Shown here piece by piece: positions 27,508 through 39,726 of a stretch of 64,000 bases of DNA. The notes under the pieces were generated by a model. The model was not told the DNA's origin. It saw only the letters and a program-made list of their open reading frames with translations, and did not search any database. Each line of letters starts with the position of its first letter. The first letter of the stretch is position 1. The stretch lies in NCBI GenBank assembly GCA_014773175.1, contig VXCM01000755.1, forward strand, positions 1-64,000, in the 5' to 3' direction. Source of the stretch: Lucifuga dentata (lineage: Eukaryota; Chordata; Actinopteri; Ophidiiformes; Bythitidae). The position numbers and the translations under genes are program-made.

Positions 27508-27510
<3 letters not shown>

Positions 27511-27548
<38 letters not shown>
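27511..27548. repeat. Poly(A) tract, 38 bp
   Basis: Uninterrupted A run, preceded by unique sequence. No retroelement body is recognisable upstream. Confidence 0.9.
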
Positions 27549-27550
<2 letters not shown>

Positions 27551-27702
27551 ACTGCGCTGGAAAGACAGATTAAAATTTTCAACAACCCACTGGCTCAATC
27601 TCTTAACAGTGCATTCTAATCTGGAAAAACTAATTAACAGCATTCATAAATGCCAAAATTTATCCTTCAAAGAGACTTGGTCTGCTTTTTTTTATACCTA
27701 CA

Positions 27703-27807
27703 GAATTCCTCTCCCCCCCTCCCCTTTTTTTTTCCTTTTTTCTTCCCTCTTTTTTAAGGAGGGAGAGGGAGGGTAGGAGGTAGAGAAAGAGGGGGAAAAA
27801 AAACCCA
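27703..27807. repeat. Polypyrimidine tract switching to polypurine tract
   Basis: About 50 bp of almost pure C/T on the plus strand (to about 27755) changes abruptly to about 50 bp of almost pure A/G. The two halves are roughly complementary and could fold into a long imperfect hairpin or form triplex DNA. No gene is implied. Confidence 0.7.
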
Positions 27808-27893
27808 AAAACAAACCACAAACCTACAAATATACAAATAACCTGTATGTATTCTGTCATTAATTTGATTATATTGTGCTACTTTATGCAGCT

Positions 27894-27974
27894 CATATAT
27901 ATATAGTATATATACTTGTATGTGTATATGTATGTATATATGTGTGTGTATGTATATGTATGTGTATATATGTG

Positions 27975-28016
<42 letters not shown>

Positions 28017-28026
28017 TATGTGCATG
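27894..28026. repeat. (TA)n/(TATG)n microsatellite
   Basis: A long alternating TA and TATG/TGTA tract with an uninterrupted (TA) core near 27978-28013. Open frames of repeated Tyr, Ile, Val and Cys across it are artefacts of the repeat. Confidence 0.9.
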
Positions 28027-28434
28027 AAAATAATAATAATAAAAAACCATCCTCAAAAGAATTTTGGAATACACTCAGCGCAAGGCATCATCAGGAAAAT
28101 GTATGGTGACAGGAGTCGTCTAGCAGGTAATGAGCTGAAAGTAGGTGACTAAATAACCACAAATTAATCAGCTAAAAATACCATGAGTGTTTTTCATCAG
28201 TGTGATGTTGTGACTGTATTTGCACAGTTCTGAGGGAGCTATGCTTGCTTTCCTTGCTGTTTATCATTTTAGGGGGTATTTAAAATATCAAAATCTTGTG
28301 AATACTAAGGATTCATACAGTTCAATCAAGTTTAATTGTCTACTTTCAAATGTGATATAATGTAAATATGTTACTCTTACACCTGCATCTCCTGGTGTAA
28401 TTTTAAACTAATGTACATGGCCATTGATTTAGAT

Positions 28435-28765
28435 TAGTGGTTCTCAAACTTTGAACCAAGTATCACCTCTGAGCAAATCAAACATCCACCTCACCATCAA
28501 GCCTCCGGTTCTAAGAAAAATCACAGAAAAATGTGTGCATCTGTTCCTACTGGACTCTTTTCAAAGAGAATAATGAAAGAGAATTAAAAAATAATGATAA
28601 TCATTGAGAAATGATCTCAACAAAACCCATTCATTTATGAATAATTTGCCACAATAGCATTTCCATAGATTTCAATTGTTTTCCCTTCAGAAATTTCCAG
28701 ATACATCACTAGGGGGCACTTCAGGTACCACTGATGGCACAGATAACACAGTTGGAGAACCACTG
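28435..28765. mobile_element. hAT (Charlie-like) miniature element
   Basis: Terminal repeats TAGTGGTTCTCAAACT and AGTTGGAGAACCACTG match the classic CAGTGGTTCTCAAC-type hAT/Charlie ends. The element is 331 bp with no coding capacity. The putative 8-bp flanks (ATTTAGAT and AGTTATAA) agree at only 5 of 8 positions, so the insertion is old or the end is off by a base. Confidence 0.7.
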
Positions 28766-30925
28766 AGTTATAATGAGGTCATGTTTCCCAGCTATGTTAT
28801 AAACTGGGATACATAATGGAGCTCAAAAGTGCATTTTGCAAAAATATATATAGCATTGTATGCTTCACTGCGACAATAATATAGCACACTCTGTCATAAA
28901 TGATGAAGTAATTACTCCTTATCAGTGAGAGGACAGAGAGAAATCCCGTGGTGAAATGGGATAATATGTGGTCTTTGCACTATCGTCATGTTAGCTTCTC
29001 TCTGAGCATTAGGTGCAAACCTGCAGTTGAAAGGGTCATCTTATAGCTGGGAGAAAATTCTAAGTTTGAGTTTTACAATAGAAAGGTGAAAATGTTACTG
29101 GTTTGCCTGCCTGTGCATCATAAAATGAGAGTTACACATTAGGCCTGTGTTATACATGATGTAATTTTGAATTATAAAAACAAAAAACAAAAAACAAACA
29201 AAAAAAACAAAAAACAGAATAAAATCTTCCTGGATGGGAGCAGGTTTTCCTGGGCAGTTTGCCCAGGTAAGGCCTATGTATTGCAAACACTAAACTGGCA
29301 CACACAAGCTGTTTGGTCAGTTTCCAAGACTCCACGGCTCACAGATTCTCACTCTTCACGTCTTCCTTCTGCTGCTGTGAAAGCTGTATCCAAGTGTTTT
29401 CTAAACTCAAATAGTGCAGAGAGAGCTGGAGCACTGATGGGGGCACAGTAAAGGGACTGTGGATTGGACTTTTCATAGCTGCACACCTATAAAATGGATA
29501 TTTTAACCCAGTTCAGATGTTGCAAACTAACATTTAAAGCAACAGTAACATACCTCATTTAAGTTCTGTAGAATTTTGTTTCCTGTCCATCTGAAAATTA
29601 AATACTATTATAATGTTTACTGAGATAAACGCTGTACAAAAATGATCATTAGTATTCCTCCTCACTCCTTAACCGATCACCAGTAACCCCAAACTAAGGC
29701 TGATATCTCTGCAGTAGTAAATCTGTGTTTTAGGGAGATGTTTAGCTGCTCAATATTGCAGCAAACAATTCATCCACAACACAGATCTGTGAGCAAACAT
29801 GCTGTAATAAGAAAACTGTTTTTGTAGTTCAGCCTTTTTCAGCAACAGTCTAATTTCATGGTGTCTTGTTTATTCTCTCAAGATATTTGACTCCTTATTG
29901 AGCAATTCAAGTTTAATTTGTGGCACAAAAGATACTAAACACACGAGACATGGAATCACAGAGAAGTCTTCCATGCAAGGAAAATCACAGTGGGGGCACA
30001 GGGGTATGATTTATGGAAAAATCTAATTATTTATGATGGGATTTGTGTGCATTTTCACATAATGCAGAGACTATTACCCCACTATAAAGTGACCTCAGTA
30101 CAATAAAATGTTTTTTTTTTATTATTTGATCTCCATTTTATCCACTATTTCACAGAAAGACATAAAAACAACCTTGCCACTGTATCATATATGTACAACC
30201 TGCATATGAGCATGTAATGTATTGTAATACTTGAGCACCTGATTTTCCACACTTGTCTTCATTCGCTCAAATAAATGCATGTGTGTGGGGTGGAGGGACG
30301 GTCATGAAAGCCATTTGGATTAAGTAATAGTTTAAGGCCCATTCTGTAATTTTGACCAATAAAATAACATAGATTGTTCATTAATAGACTCTGTATAATT
30401 GGAGTTTCACTTACAATGAAAAGTAAATGTTTACTTGTTTATTTATTTCAATTTTAAATACCATGTTTTGAATTTCGGAGGCATGATGACCACTTTGTTT
30501 ACATTTGGATCATGGATTTTGCCTTTAATGTCAAGCCTGCATTAATAACTTTTAAATTTGACCAATATTAGCATTATGACCTTTATAAAGGAACAGGCAG
30601 TACAGTAACAGCATGAACTAATAAAGAAAAAAGGGATAATATACATATTGACATCAGTTTTAGTACATTCATACAAATAAGTTAGCATGCGAAGACTACA
30701 AGTAAACCATAATTCATACATTGATCAGATGATACTGTAGCATCTTATGAAAACAATGAAATTTATTTCCCCCCAGATGCACAGGAACACCTGTCCAGTA
30801 GTAAATATTGATGGAATTAATTTCTGAACAGAACATGAACTTGTTCAATACCAAAGGCATGAAGCTGCCCTGCAAGCAAATTTAGCCTGGATAAATTCAG
30901 GCCCAAAGTGCAAGTTTTTAGACAT
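28766..30925. other. Gene-free sequence
   Basis: AT-rich, without supported exons or defined repeats except an A/C-rich tract at about 29177-29215. A 94-codon frame that includes this tract (29167-29451) has no recognisable domain. Confidence 0.6.
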
Positions 30926-31681
30926 TTAGGCTGAATTTACACTACCACACATATACGACCTGATTCTGATCTTTTGCTCAAATGTGACACATATCGGATA
31001 TGCTTTATGAAGATGTAAATGGTAAAAAGCCACATGGAATCAGATATGCTCAGATCTGATTTGGGCCACTTGCATATGTGGAAATAAATCGGATACGTAT
31101 CAGATATCCGCCAATGTGACTGTCTAAATACACAGATCAGAATTTTCTTTCCATTCTGACTCTGACATCATGTTCTACCTTGTCCACATGTGAATGATGT
31201 AAGCAATCAATATGATAACCACTCTCTGTAAACAGAAATGGAGGACTTACTATATATATATCAGACATACTGATGTGTGTTTATATCAATAGGCTGTAAG
31301 GGTGTGATAACAGGCTATGTTACAGCAACTCCACCCGCTTCTCCTCCATGATCATCCGATGAAAATATGTGTCCAGATGGGAGAGATAAATGGCCAAACA
31401 AAATATCAGATGTTTCTCTCTGCATTTGATATTTGCTAACCCACTGATCATATTTTTAAATACTTCTCTCATCTTAGTCCATTGAAGCATTTTGTTTACA
31501 TCCATCTCAGAAATGTACGCATGTGTAGCTGCATCTGGGCTGCTACAGGTCAAAGCATGTAAATACAGGTATCAATATGAGCCACTTAAAAAAGAAAATG
31601 TAAACATGCTGAACAAAAAATCGAATATAGGCAAAATATTGGAAATGAGCATCAAGAACTTGTAGTGTAAATCCAGCCTAA
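30926..31681. mobile_element. Non-autonomous DNA transposon with 20-bp terminal inverted repeats
   Basis: The left end TTAGGCTGAATTTACACTAC (30926-30945) is the reverse complement of the right end (31662-31681) at 19 of 20 positions. The interior (756 bp in all) repeats phrases such as CAGATATCCG and GATCTGATTTGGGCC and has no transposase. If the TA next to GGCTG on each side is the target duplication, a TA-inserting (Tc1/mariner-like) origin fits; a Harbinger-type origin is the alternative. Confidence 0.7.
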
Positions 31682-34600
31682 AATTACATATAAGTAAACT
31701 GCTTTTTCAGCAGCATTTCAGTCTACCTCAGCTTGTATCAGTTACTTGGTATACAGTGAGATATAGTCATTGAAATGCTGTTGAAACAATAGTTATTTGT
31801 AATCTTGACATCTAAGAAATGTAGCTTTCCAACCCAATTTGTACCACATTTAACCTCTTTTAACACACAATCAATAAAATTACGCTTACTATGTAGTTGT
31901 AGCGGATCTTATTGCTCCATCAACTACAGAGCTGCCAAGTCTGCTGTGTATCTTTGCACATACATGCAGCCAGGTTTATCTCTATGACCCCTTAATAACT
32001 GTCATTATCACACCCATGCGTGATTGGATAGCACAAAAACACATAAGATACCGATTTAACTGCTCTCAGGATGCATTAAAGATCTGGTTACCTAAGCAAG
32101 CTCTGTGAGTGCATTGCTGATACAATCCCATGCAACAACAACAGCTACAGCATCAGATGTGGTCAAAGAGTTGAATGATCAATTTTAACTTAACTGGCTC
32201 CAACAAAGATTCAACATCAGAATATTTGCAGCAGCATGAGTATTAACACAGGTCTTTGGCGTTGGATTGCACTACATTCAGAAAGTTTACATGCATGTTA
32301 ATCCTCATATTAAGGGAATAAATAATTTTTTTCAAAAGTCATGTAAACACCATAATTAGAATGAAATTAGCACAAATTGGTAGAAACATAAAGGATCATA
32401 CCATTAGTTTTGCAAGTTTTCATGTCTCATCTTCCAATTACACAATGCCTCATATGTGTTGGGCGAATGGCCGAGTATTATTAATTATGTGAATGTGTAC
32501 ATTTTACTTTGCATTTTTTGTAGTGTTCATGTAAACGTAGTGGCTGTATGGGCTATATGTAGGTATATGGGTTAAGAATGAATGGATGAAACCTAAAAGG
32601 TAAACTGCAAGGACCACTACCATATATAAGCGTACACCAACTCAAGCACTTCTTACTTCTGGCTGAGGACCAACATTTTGGCACAAACACAAAACTCAGT
32701 TCTATTGAGCTTTCATGATGGTTTCTCCTGAGGATGATGGCCTGCACTTTCTTTGCACTGTCACTCTGTAACATTAGTTTAAAATTCCTTACCCAGATGA
32801 AAATAAAACCTCTTTGGAACCTCATATTTCATGAGCTGCTCCCTGAGAACAACAACAGCTGTCATATTGGCCATCTAACCTCAAGAAGGAAACGCCTGCT
32901 TGTGCTTCATAGAGTTAATTGGTCACCATAATTTTCACTTTTGTAGCCCCTTTCATCCCATTTTTATCAAGCACATTAGAGTGTCCATAACCCACATACC
33001 ACTTGTGGTGTGATTATAATATCAATGAGCAGGAACTTTTTAATTGAAAACATTTAGGCCTACACTGAATTGAGAGTTAGTATTTATAATTATTGACTTG
33101 CCTGGGGTTACAGTGCAAGAAATTTGGATAGGCTTCTCTGTTTTTTTTTTTATTATGAGTGATTAATTTTTAGCATTCTGCACTTATTGTAGATCATGTG
33201 GGTGTGATGAGTTGGAATCAAAGACACAAATACAAATTAAATCATATTTCTGCAAAGGTTTCTACAATCATGATCAAATTTGTTCAGTGGGTAAATTCAT
33301 TGTACGTGTTTTGTTTTACTTCTGGAACTGATGCTTGCATCTATGTGCCCATTTGGCTTTCTAAACTACTGGAGTTTGTCTCGACCCACCCAGTGTTGCT
33401 TCAACACTGAAAACTGACTCAACATGTGCATATCATAGATATAGATATTTGTGTGTACATGTAAAAAGAACTGTAGTACACAAATATTTAATGGCTTACA
33501 GGCTGTATTTTTATGTGTACTTGATCCATGCACATTTGTTTTCCCAAATTTTCTTGCAATTTGAAATGCCAGGTTCCCCATGCACTTGAATATACCAAAT
33601 GGTACTTTTAACCTGCATTAAGCTTTACCAGGAGGACGTAACATGCAGGTCAATTTTTCCTATTTCTTCCAGATCCAGTTCCTGTCCATGAATACACACT
33701 ACCAGCCAGTAGGAGGCAGGCACTAGTGCAGCAACATCCCCTCATCTCCACATCCAAACAAGACTGTGGCCACTGGAATGTACAACAAAGCCATAGACAG
33801 TCACCAAGACTTGAACACCAGGTCTCTACTGGTAAAGTGAGTAGTTTGGGCCACTTGTGCACCATAATTCAAAAGATTTTTTTTTTACAAATATTTCTGA
33901 AGTATAGGTTGTACCACCTCAAACTAAAATGAACCGATATAAGTAATGTAGAACTATTGTTGCTTGAGGAACTAATCTGAGATGGTTTCCAATCAGGTTC
34001 TTCTGTTATAGGTTGTCTGTCGTCATGTGTCTTACAGAAATAACCATCTCTCCTAACCTAGTGTGGTTAAGTACCTACACATACAGTATATGCAGTATGT
34101 AGAAATAAGAGGCAAGTGTGATTGTTACTTATTCCCCCCGACAGAGCACCATAACTCCCATTAAAATTATGGAGAGATCTTTAAAAGGGTGGCTTGGAAA
34201 CACCCCCTGAGGGACGTGTCTTCACACTGAGTGCTATACACTGCAACACTTCTAGATGTAACCAGAAATACTCCCTTTCATCTCTTCAGGCAACAAAAAT
34301 GGGAACATATTGATTGCCTCTGCTACAAACTCCTATATATCAGATTATACTGGCCTTGACAATTCCACAGCAATGTTCTTGATTATGACACATTACAGTG
34401 CAGCAAGCTATGACACACATGTCCTTAAAGTAACTGCATAAAATTTGGTCATCTTTTAGAGCTTTGCTAATGTCTGAGATCCTAATCGTATGCCATGCAG
34501 TTTTGGAGCTTTGTAATTTTGAATCTGTATCATTTGCACTACATGAAATGGCCATGCCATGATATGCAAAACTGAAATTTTGAACTGAAAACTCTTTTTC

Positions 34601-35282
34601 CTGCAATAATTACTCCAGTAATTGAAGTTAGAAAGAACATTATACAGTAAAATTGTTAACTTAGGAGACAGCAAGTGGCAAAAGGTTTTTGAATAAAATA
34701 ACAGGCTTTTTTAAAAAATTGTGTGACAGTGAAATCTTGCATGATCGTGTTAACTGATTGTTAAACATTACCTTTTAATCCTGTTTCAACATGGGAAAAG
34801 GATAATTACATTTCATTTTGGCAAAGGTTGTGATGTTATAATCTCTATTAACAATCAAGTTAACTGGATTTTTGTCACTGATCAGTGCACATTGATCTTT
34901 AAAGTTAAATTTATATATATATTAGTTACTAGAATCTTGCTTTATTCCTAATCCTCAAAGTTTTCTCCTTGGTCCACTTGTTGCTTGTGTTCATTTCGAA
35001 CATGCTTTGGATAAAACCATCTGCCAAATGAATAAATGATACTGTAATGCAAACTTAATTAAAAAACAAATGTGAAAAGGTTATGAGTCAATGAGTTGGA
35101 TATGTTTTCATAGCTTAAGTGGAGTCCAAGAATTTAAAGTATTATTTTAAAAAAGTTTATTTGACAATATCCAGAATAAAGATACTTGTAAATATACATA
35201 CATATATCATTTTGCATGTAGCTTGTGAAAAGGCATAGAACTATGGAACAATATACTGTAATGTTTTATGCATTGCAAGCTC
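31682..35282. other. Gene-free sequence with weak repeat traces
   Basis: No coding exon is supported. A degenerate element may span 32270-32542, where CACTAC...GTTTACATG on the left mirrors CATGTAAACGTAGTG on the right. A tRNA-like SINE head may lie on the minus strand at about 33790-33862, with a B-box-like GTGTTCAAGTCTTGG. Both are low confidence. Confidence 0.45.

Positions 35283-35311
<29 letters not shown>
35283..35311. repeat. Poly(A) tract
   Basis: 29 consecutive A residues, without a recognisable retroelement upstream. Confidence 0.9.
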
Positions 35312-35313
<2 letters not shown>

Positions 35314-38138
35314 ATAACAAGAGGGCTAATATTGGGAAGAGTGAAAAAAAAAAAATGAAAGTATCACATCCTTAAGCTTGTCATCTGACCAAACTGAGAA
35401 AGCACTCTGACATAATTAGCATCTTTTCTCCAAATGAGGAGTTTTCTCTGGAAAGGCAACAGTCAGCTCAGCACCTCACAAATCTGGCAGAATAGCTACT
35501 TGTGACAAAAAAAAGGCACATGACAGTATGCCCGGGGTTTGAGAAATGGTGTGTGAAATGTTTGGAGTATGACACAGAACACCCTCAGGTTTGATTAAAA
35601 CTGATTCAAAAAGTTTTCAGGCAGGTGAATGGCAAGAGCAGGAGCTTTCTTATATCACGGCATTACTTCCTACAGTGTATCAAACACATTGCTAACAATC
35701 AGAAACAACAGCAAATCTTGCAAAGTTAGTAAAAATCCTTGCTCTTCAGGACCTCTGTAGCTGTACAATGCAGTTAAATATGAGAATCATAGAGCCAGTG
35801 GAGAGCCTGACAGTCCTCTGATGTTGCTGTGATATGAAAAACTGTGGTTATTTACATTTCCTTCATGCAAAACAAGTGAACATATACTATTAACAAGACA
35901 ATCTCTTTGAGAACACCAATGGGAAAGATGATTAATTTTTAGAACTATTAAACTCTATATAGAAATGCAGATTGGAGCAACATTGCTGCAAACAACAACA
36001 GATTGACATCCAAGGAGGAGGTCATGTAATTCAGTGCTTATCAGCTAATTATGGATGTTTTGTTTGGAGAATGCACTTCATTAGTCATCCATTGTTGTTC
36101 AGTTTTGCTGACGTCGTTATGTGTAAACTGTAGATCGTAATAGACAAGGTGATCCTCCTCAATCAGCGGGGAGACGAAGCTCATTAAGAAACAATTACAA
36201 CAACGCAATAGCTTGGTCCTGTGAGTTGTTCGGTACAGCTAAGAAGGACAGCGGTGTTTATGAGCAGTTTCATTACTTATCCTAAATTGCTGAATAAAAC
36301 CTGCCTGCTGCTAGCTATTATAGATAAAATTAAACATGCATTGATCAATATTTTTGATATTTAACATTGATTGAAATGACTGTAATGTGAACACTTTGCT
36401 CATATTGATGAACCCAGAGAGAATTATCACAAAACTCTGCAGCATTACAGACCTTTCAGGCTCTTTGAGCTGATTGTTTTGGTTTTACAGCCACATATTT
36501 ACTGTGTAATTGAGTCTTAGCTGCTCTCATCAAATCTGTTTCAAGCAGTAAAAAGCAGCTGCTTCCAGCAAAAAAAAAGCTGTGATAGACCAAGTGTACA
36601 CTACCCAAATGACGAACAGACAAAGACTGATGAAGAAAATGGAGTATCTTACAAGTATCCTAAAGATTGAGATATTTTTCTCAGGAGTTTGTGAAGTCTA
36701 AAGCAGAGCTAAAACGAGAGTGAATATCTACAAATATTTGCTGGGTTGATAGAAACATGACTGCAGTAAGTTGCTAAATTTGCTGTGTCTGCTGAATGTG
36801 AAAGTGATGCAGTTTTTTTTTTTTTTTTTTTTTTTAAATGTAACGCCTTTATAAAGCAAAAATATGTCAGGATTTGTGTCAGTCAGGTTGGTGTCCTTTA
36901 GCCCCCTAGTGGCTAAACATTGATCATTGCCACTTATTCAGTGTCCTTTCCTGAGAACTGAAAAGGGCTTTGGTACATGATATGTTTCACAATGTCTAGT
37001 ACATGAAGAGTTTATTTATTAGAAGTCATACAGCTCAGACACTCCATACAAATGTTTTTTTTTTCTTTTTTTTAATTGTTTCCAGTCTATTATATATCAA
37101 TTTACACATGATATTAGTTACACAAAAAGGTTAACAAAAATCCATCAGTGGCTTTAACAATACAATTGGAGGGTTGCTCACAAAAGTACAGTACAAACCA
37201 AACTGTTGTGGAAGATAGTTTGTTTATAATTGCTGTATGTTTAAAAAAAAAAAAAAAAAAAANAAAAAAAAAAAAAAAAAAATCTCTGCATTAGCTTTTG
37301 TAAGATATGGTGACCACAGTGTGCATGTTCGCAAAGCCTCTTATGTTTTCAGCTACAATAAGTAGGTGTGGATGAGACCTTATAGAGATGAGAAACATTT
37401 CATTAACAACTCTCAGAGAACATACAGAGAGAGCATGACCAGATGAAAAGAGGATGAATTATTCTTGAAGTGTCTTAGAAGTGTTTAGTCACATTCCATT
37501 ATTCATTGTATTCATCATGCAAATATTATTATTGGCAGGCCATGCATAGACATCATGCCATACAAAGTGAATGATAACAGCACACGACACTATTTTCTCA
37601 GCTGAATCTGTTCTATTGATGGGAAGAGTGACATTTTCTATTCTGTGTCTCATTTGCTAAACATAAATTGTATGTTGTCATCTGATAATACCTTATCACC
37701 CAGGGCAGTGATTTGAATGCTGAAAGCTGGTGTTGCCTGTAAAATGATGTGGCGTGTCACATTAGCATTACCTCACACAAGGTAAATTACTGGTATGAGT
37801 TTGCATACAGAAAAACACAAAAAAGCAACTCCTCTTTACTTACACTGAATTATCCAGCAGGGACATTTCAGTTCTGCCCATCTAGACTTTAGACTGTTCA
37901 TTCTGCATACAAATGTAGTTAATTTTATCAAGTAAGTAATGCTGTTTACCTCATCTAATGGATTTGAAGTATGTCCAGGAGACCAATGTGTTTTTTGTTA
38001 ATGTAAACCTTTTGGATCTGTTTTTGTATGTAATTTATCATGTTGTCTAATCATTTTATTTTGTAGGTAGCCACCTTCTCATCTTGGCATGGGACTATGG
38101 ATGAAAATTAGTCAACTTTGGCTAAATCTGGCATATTT

Positions 38139-38273
38139 ACATGTTGATTGTATATTAAAAAGGGCTTTGGAGTAGACATATAGACTAGACTAGACTAGAA
38201 TAGAANACATGTTGATTGTATATTAAAAAGGGCTTTGGAGTAGACATATAGACTAGACTAGACTAGAATAGAA
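38139..38273. other. Assembly join: 67-bp copy, N, 67-bp copy
   Basis: 38139-38205 equals 38207-38273; N at 38206. The join sits at the edge of a pentanucleotide array, which probably broke the assembly. Confidence 0.9.
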
Positions 38274-38311
38274 TAGAATAGAATAGAATAGAATAGAATA
38301 GAATAGAATAG
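38264..38311. repeat. (AGAAT)n microsatellite
   Basis: About nine tandem GAATA units directly after the assembly join. Array length in the genome may be underestimated. Confidence 0.85.
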
Positions 38312-39640
38312 CTTAATGAAGTAATGTCATTATTGCACAGAGCTCTTATCCACTGAATTTCAGCACTATAGCATTTTAGTCTTGAGTTTTTATTTGTCTC
38401 TGTTTTTAGAAATAATTTCCCACCATGCTCAGTATCAGATTATTATTTTTTTTCTAACTTAGACAAATTTATGACACCTCAGCTTGTGGGGGTGAGCCAT
38501 ACTCTCTGTTGTAGCCCAATTTGTAATTAAACTGATAAGTGGGTGTATTTTACATAAAAGTTTGGCTTAGTGCAGTGCTTACACTGACTGTACACCTACA
38601 GGCTGATTTTACTATTTCAACTGTAATTTGGCAGATGGTGTTTAATTTCTCTGCATTTCTTTGTTCAGTTAATCAGTAACTTTTGGCAGGAAGCTAGTAT
38701 ACTCATTGTGTTGTCTTTTGTTTGGGTTATTTGGTTGTGATGTCATTAATCATACAAAAGATTTAAAAAAATTTGAAGCAGTAGATAGTGCATATTCCTA
38801 TTTGCTATGTTGCTTCTTGTCAGCAAATGCATGTGATTTGATGTTTGCAGGGTGTTAACATGTGTTTTAAGTATAATAAAATGTGCTTTATAACAAGTGT
38901 AAAACAACTTTTAACACACAAAAAGAAGATATAGATGCACACATAATCAGTGTGTAAATAAATGAATAATTTAAGTACTGTATCTATGTTGATTTGTCAG
39001 CCTATAGATTATGCTGACATATGCTAAAGCCACTCCTCACTACAGGTAATCAAAGTGTAACATAATGTAACAATCACAGCTATTGAAGAAGTGATTAAGT
39101 ATATGACAAAAGTACATCATTCCTCAGCTGCAGCCTCAGTGAAACCTGTTTTAATGTAACTCTGAAACTAAACACTTTAATGCACAAAGATGATTCAGAT
39201 GATATATTACTTTTATATTACGCTGAGCTAGTTATTTAACAGCAATATGGCTCTAAATTATATCACATTTCCTTAATATTGATATGATGGCTCAGTGAAT
39301 AGTGAAAAGTGTTGCACAAGGTTGGACTATGACTGTAAATAAAAGCTACTTGCTGATAAACGTTTCTTATTTATAATGATAATTTTGGGGTACCTTTCTG
39401 TATAATTCTTTGACTTCCATTTGGTGAAAATGATGAAACCTGTTTTCATTGATTTAATCCATTATGCGATCACAGAAATGTCAAAATGCAGGAAGACACT
39501 GATAACTGAACCTGTGAATACATTTGTGTGCAGTGAAGAAGCAGTAAAAGCTGCAATCAGCCATGTTCTCTTAGTAGATGTGAAACAGCCTTGAGAAATG
39601 CGTGACAAAAACTATTATGTAGATTTTTGACCTTTAGACC

Positions 39641-39726
39641 ACATTTACACCTTGCATTAACATTTGATCATTATCCATGTGTTATCTGGATCATGAAAAA
39701 CACATATTAATGCAAGGTGGAAATGC
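39641..39726. repeat. 86-bp inverted-repeat unit (MITE-like)
   Basis: Arms 39641-39660 (ACATTTACACCTTGCATTAA) and 39707-39726 are reverse complements at 18 of 20 positions, with about 46 bp between them. The phrase ATTTACACCTTGCATTAA resembles ends of fish MITEs. It may be one end of a longer degenerate element reaching toward 40060. Confidence 0.5.

Larger units (their letters stand above)
35312..39640. other. Gene-free sequence with homopolymers, a join and an enhancer-like patch
   Basis: No coding exon is supported. Poly(T) at 36813-36835, poly(A) with an N at 37243-37282, and the assembly join and (AGAAT)n array at 38139-38311. The patch 36020-36260 is non-repetitive, with CTAATTATGG, TGACGTCG and ATTAAG cores, and might be an enhancer. 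Confidence 0.5.

Noticed and set aside
27754..28152. Tyr/Ile/Val/Cys-repeat open frames
   Set aside because: They translate the (TA)n/(TATG)n microsatellite.
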